A stretch of DNA of 53,552 nt from positions 1 to 53,552 of the forward strand of contig JAQUSS010000002.1 of the NCBI GenBank assembly GCA_028710135.1, written 5' to 3'. The notes beneath the pieces were generated by a model, which saw only the letters and a list, made by a program, of their open reading frames with translations, had not been told where the DNA came from and did no database searches. The stretch comes from Gemmiger sp. (GTDB lineage Bacteria > Bacillota > Clostridia > Oscillospirales > Ruminococcaceae). Below are positions 50,625 to 53,552 of the stretch, piece after piece. The translations under genes were made by a program, and so were the position numbers. Each line of letters starts with the position of its first letter. The stretch's first letter is position 1.

Positions 50625-51974
50625 ATGGCTTTCCCAAAAGGTTTTGTATGGGGTGGCGCTTCCGCCGCCTACCAAATTGAGGGTGCCGCCGCCGAGGATG
50701 GCCGCGCCCCCTCCATATGGGATGTTTTTTGCGAACAACCGGGCCGTATTCTGGATGGGCAGAGCGGCGCTGTCGCCTGCGACCATTACCACCGCGCCCC
50801 CGAGGATGTGGCTCTGATGCAACGGTGCGGCTACAAGGGCTACCGCTTCTCCACCGCCTGGCCGCGCATCCTGCCTGAAGGCTTTGGCAGGGTGAACGAA
50901 AAGGGGCTGGATTTTTACGACCGCTTGGTGGACGACCTGCTGGCCCATGGCATCGAGCCCTACCTTACCCTCTACCACTGGGATTTACCCGCCCTGTTGC
51001 AGCAGCGGGGCGGCTGGTTGAACCCCGATAGCCCCCAGTGGTTTGCCGAATATGCAGCGGTGGTTGCCCGCCGCCTGGGCGATAGGGTCAAGCACTTTTT
51101 CACCTTTAACGAACCGCAGTGCTTTATCGGCAACTGCTATGTGAATACCGACCATGCACCGGGCCTTGCCTACCCGCAGCGGGATGTTTTGCAGATGATG
51201 CACCATGTTTTGCTGGGCCACGGCCTGGCCGTGCAGGCACTGCGGGCCACCGTGCCGGGGGCCGGGGTGGGTTTTGTGCCCACCGGCAGCGCAAACTACC
51301 CGGTGGCCGAAACGCCCGAAAATATTGAGGCTGCCCGCAGCGCCTTCTTTGCGGTACACGATAACTGGGCGTGGAGCATCGGCGCATGGTGCGACCCGGT
51401 TTTGCTTGGCAGCTACCCACCCGCTTTTGTAGAACGTTTTGGCAGCGAGATGCCCGCCCATTGGCAGGATGACCTCAAAACCATCTGCCAGCCGCTAGAC
51501 TTTTTGGGCCTCAACTGCTATAACGGCCACCCGGTGGAGAGCGATGGCGCGGGCGGCTACCGGTTCAGCCCCCGCAAGGTGGGCTACGACCGAACCGCGG
51601 TCAAGTGGCCCATCACCCCCAAGGCACTGTATTGGGGGCCACGCTTCCTCTACGAGCGTTACAAAAAGCCCATTTATATCTCGGAAAACGGGCTTTCTTG
51701 TGCCGATGTTATCTCTCTGGATGGCAAAGTACACGACCCCAACCGCATTGATTTTCTCCACCGTTACCTGCTTGAGCTCAAGCGCGCGGCGGGCGACGGG
51801 GTGGACGTGCGGGGGTATTTCCACTGGTGTGTGACCGATAATTTTGAGTGGAACCGTGGCTATGCCGAGCGCTTTGGCATGATTTACTGCGATTTTGAAA
51901 CGCAGCAACGTATTTTAAAAGATTCTGCCTATTGGTTTGCCGAGGTTGCGCGCACCAACGGGGAAAATTTGTGA
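50625..51974 (+). CDS. GH1 beta-glucosidase family enzyme
   Basis: A 449-aa GH1 enzyme of normal length. The acid/base E163 lies in TFNEP and the nucleophile E354 in ISENG. The N-terminal block FPKGFVWGGASAAYQIEGA and the aglycone-site HWCVTDNFEW are typical. ATG 50625 follows CAGGAG; a TTG two codons earlier lies within the preceding stop region and is rejected. There is no phospho-site signature that I can recognise and no PTS gene nearby, so it probably cuts unphosphorylated beta-glucosides or other beta-glycosides imported by the system 3 transporter. Confidence 0.93.
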   Translation: MAFPKGFVWGGASAAYQIEGAAAEDGRAPSIWDVFCEQPGRILDGQSGAVACDHYHRAPEDVALMQRCGYKGYRFSTAWPRILPEGFGRVNEKGLDFYDRLVDDLLAHGIEPYLTLYHWDLPALLQQRGGWLNPDSPQWFAEYAAVVARRLGDRVKHFFTFNEPQCFIGNCYVNTDHAPGLAYPQRDVLQMMHHVLLGHGLAVQALRATVPGAGVGFVPTGSANYPVAETPENIEAARSAFFAVHDNWAWSIGAWCDPVLLGSYPPAFVERFGSEMPAHWQDDLKTICQPLDFLGLNCYNGHPVESDGAGGYRFSPRKVGYDRTAVKWPITPKALYWGPRFLYERYKKPIYISENGLSCADVISLDGKVHDPNRIDFLHRYLLELKRAAGDGVDVRGYFHWCVTDNFEWNRGYAERFGMIYCDFETQQRILKDSAYWFAEVARTNGENL

Positions 51975-52003
51975 TTTTTGATTTGTAATAGGGAGGTTTC
52001 GCC

Positions 52004-53038
52004 ATGTTCAAGGTGGCTATTTTAGGCTGCGGCCGCATCGCTATGGAGCGCCATGCCCCCGAGTGCGCCGCCCATCCATCCGTTGAAATTGCCGGTTTTT
52101 TTGACCGAGTACCGGCCCATGCCGCCGCTTTGTGCGGGCAATATGGGGGCCGGGCCTACAACAGCCTGGCGGAGGTTTTGGCGGATGGCACCGTGGATGC
52201 CGTCATCGTTTGCACCGCCAATGCAACCCATGTTCCCTACAGCCTGGCCGCGCTGCAAGCTGGCAAGCACGTACTGTGTGAAAAGCCGATGGCGCTCACC
52301 CTGGCGGAAGCCGCCGAGTTGGCCGTGGCCGCCAAGGCCAGCGGAAAGCTGTTTATGGTGGCGCAAAACCAACGGTTTGACCCCGTCAACCAGCGCGCCA
52401 AGGCATTGCTGGCGGCGGGCAGCATCGGCAATGTGCTGCGCTTTACCGCCGAGTTTTCCCACGGCGGCCCCGAGGGTTGGAGCGTGGATGGCGGGCGTTC
52501 CATGTACTTTCGCAAGGAGGAATCGGGCCGGGGTGCCATCATGGATTTGGGCATCCACAAAATCGATTTGATGCGCTGGCTGCTGGGCGAGGAATTTACT
52601 GAGGTTTCCGCCCGCCTACTCACGCTGGACAAAAAGGATGCCGCAGGCCAGCCGTTGCCGCTGGATGATAACGCGCTCCTCACAGTGCGCACCGCCGGTG
52701 GCCAGCTGGGCACCATCACCGCCTCCTGGACAAACTATGGCGGGTGCGATAGTACCGTTTGCCTGTACGGCACGGCGGGTGTGATGGAGGTGTGGGATAC
52801 CAACAACGCAGCCCCGCGCATCCATCTGCGCAAGCGTGGCGGCGCGGTGGAGCAGTATACCTTCCCCCCGGCGCAGGGTTCCGGCCTAATACAGGCCTTT
52901 ACCGATGCCGTTCTGGAAGGTAGCGCCTCGCCGGTCAGCGCGCTGGAGGGCGCACGCGGCATCCAAATTGTGGAAGCAGCCTGCACCGCCGCCCAGTCCG
53001 GCCATACCGAGCCGGTCACCCCCTGGTCGCTGCCGTAA
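52004..53038 (+). CDS. Gfo/Idh/MocA-family oxidoreductase (system 3)
   Basis: A 344-aa NAD(P)-dependent sugar dehydrogenase. The Rossmann start is AILGCGRIAMERHA and the catalytic Lys lies in CEKPMALT. The substrate-site stretch is DLGIHKIDLMRWLLG. GGGAGG precedes the start, 29 bp after the GH1 gene. It is the last gene of the operon and precedes the terminator at 53121. Family members oxidise a sugar or glycoside hydroxyl; in gut bacteria some make 3-keto-glycosides as the first step of oxidative deglycosylation, which is a hypothesis here. Confidence 0.9.
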   Translation: MFKVAILGCGRIAMERHAPECAAHPSVEIAGFFDRVPAHAAALCGQYGGRAYNSLAEVLADGTVDAVIVCTANATHVPYSLAALQAGKHVLCEKPMALTLAEAAELAVAAKASGKLFMVAQNQRFDPVNQRAKALLAAGSIGNVLRFTAEFSHGGPEGWSVDGGRSMYFRKEESGRGAIMDLGIHKIDLMRWLLGEEFTEVSARLLTLDKKDAAGQPLPLDDNALLTVRTAGGQLGTITASWTNYGGCDSTVCLYGTAGVMEVWDTNNAAPRIHLRKRGGAVEQYTFPPAQGSGLIQAFTDAVLEGSASPVSALEGARGIQIVEAACTAAQSGHTEPVTPWSLP

Positions 53039-53120
53039 AACAAGCGCAGCCTGGGGCCAGCCGCCTTTGCGCCCGCGCGCTTTTTTGCAGTGCGCAGCGC
53101 GTACCCTTAAAAACAGCTAT

Positions 53121-53157
53121 AAAAATAGCACGGTGCGTGTTGCATCGTGCTATTTTA
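53121..53157 (+). terminator. Terminator ending system 3
   Basis: AAAATAGCACG (53122-53132) with its complement (53146-53156), a 13-nt loop and a terminal T-run. The A-run on the left also allows termination from the other side. Confidence 0.85.
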
Positions 53158-53223
53158 CGCTGTTTCCGTTTGCTTTGGCTTTTTTGCACGGTTCAAACGC
53201 TCTTTGCTGGCAAGCATAAGGGA

Positions 53224-53552
53224 AGCCCGGCCGATTGGCTGCCCGCCCCCTCGCCCACGGGCTGTGCGCCCACAATCGCCAGCCGGTCTAACACCGTGGG
53301 CAGCGCCGTTCCCCCTTCGTCCGCGGCCCGTGCGCCTGCAGCGGGGGCGTTAAGAAAACTTGCCGGTGGCAAGTTTTTAGCCACCGGTTCCCGCGAGGCG
53401 AACCGGGGCGGCGGAGCCGCACCGGGTGAGCCCGCCCCCAGCCCGCAGGCTGGGGCAGGCGCAACAAAAAAGCCCGGCCAATTGGCAGCCCGCTCCCCTT
53501 TCGCCCGCGGCCCGTGCGCCTGCAGCGGGGGCGTTAAGAAAACTTGCCGGTG
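53224..53552. repeat. Direct repeats with small palindromes at the right edge
   Basis: A 48-bp block at 53321-53368 recurs exactly at 53505-53552, where the window ends. A related GCCCGGCC.ATTGGC.GCCCGC block occurs near 53226 and 53472. The first copy runs into AAAACTTGCC-GGT-GGCAAGTTTTT (about 53356-53378), a terminator-like palindrome, followed by an ACCGGTTC/GAACCGG inverted repeat (53382-53407). No gene is credible in 53158-53552; it appears to be a dispersed intergenic repeat. Confidence 0.75.

Noticed and set aside
53193-53384. Small minus-strand frame of 63 aa at the right edge
   Set aside because: Lies entirely in repeat DNA, has no ribosome site and no similarity I recognise.

Overview
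The window is GC-rich bacterial DNA carrying about 38 protein genes, nearly all for uptake and intracellular breakdown of carbohydrates or glycosides. Strong AGGAGG-type ribosome sites, lipobox-bearing solute-binding proteins, three LplB/YtcP-type permease pairs, a YesM/YesN-type two-component system and DUF4214-ended secreted proteins point to a Clostridia-class Firmicute, probably a gut Oscillospiraceae/Ruminococcaceae relative. This is inferred from gene style only; there is no rRNA or marker gene here. I saw no tRNA, CRISPR array, transposase or phage gene.

Layout. (1) 1-470 is a non-coding repeat patch. (2) 471-13503 is system 1: a GH30 enzyme on the minus strand, divergent from a membrane-anchored AraC-type regulator, then a lipoprotein, two permeases, a GH88 unsaturated uronyl hydrolase, a DUF2264 protein and an unrecognised 620-aa protein, ending at a strong terminator. 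(3) 13638-20551 (minus) holds a 1872-aa secreted PHP-domain protein with a Pro/Thr repeat tail and two DUF4214 modules, and a YibE/F membrane protein. (4) 20690-37543 (minus) is system 2, a nearly gapless run of 15 genes: AraC regulator, aldo/keto reductase, MalY/PatB-type C-S lyase, two permeases, lipoprotein, C_GCAxxG_C_C protein, CoA-disulfide-reductase/rhodanese fusion, SDR, FucI/AraA-like isomerase, FGGY kinase, Gfo/Idh/MocA dehydrogenase, zinc alcohol dehydrogenase, DeoC aldolase and a second GH30. (5) 37890-38849 is a divergent stand-alone AraC regulator. (6) 39076-53157 is system 3 (plus): histidine kinase and response regulator, lipoprotein, two permeases, two VOC proteins, SDR, a GH5-like hydrolase and a shortened paralog without its catalytic residues, an NAD-dependent epimerase, a GH1 glucosidase and a Gfo/Idh/MocA dehydrogenase. 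(7) 53158-53552 is repeat-rich non-coding DNA.

How it works together. Each system has its own regulator, binding protein and permease pair but no ATPase gene, so a shared MsmX-type ATPase elsewhere is expected. All the glycosidases lack signal peptides, so intact oligosaccharides or glycosides are probably imported and cut in the cytoplasm. System 1 looks aimed at uronic-acid-containing oligosaccharides (GH88). System 2 has an isomerase-kinase-aldolase route with several oxidoreductases and, unusually, three sulfur/thiol-related proteins. System 3 combines oxidoreductases, VOC proteins and hydrolases, which would fit redox-assisted deglycosylation. All three lipoprotein genes are followed by a hairpin, which probably raises binding-protein mRNA over downstream mRNA.

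The leads I rate highest are the system 2 catabolic route, the unrecognised toroid-like 620-aa protein, the degenerate GH5-like paralog next to its active copy, and three 17-bp direct repeats spaced 21 and 42 bp in front of the system 3 lipoprotein gene.
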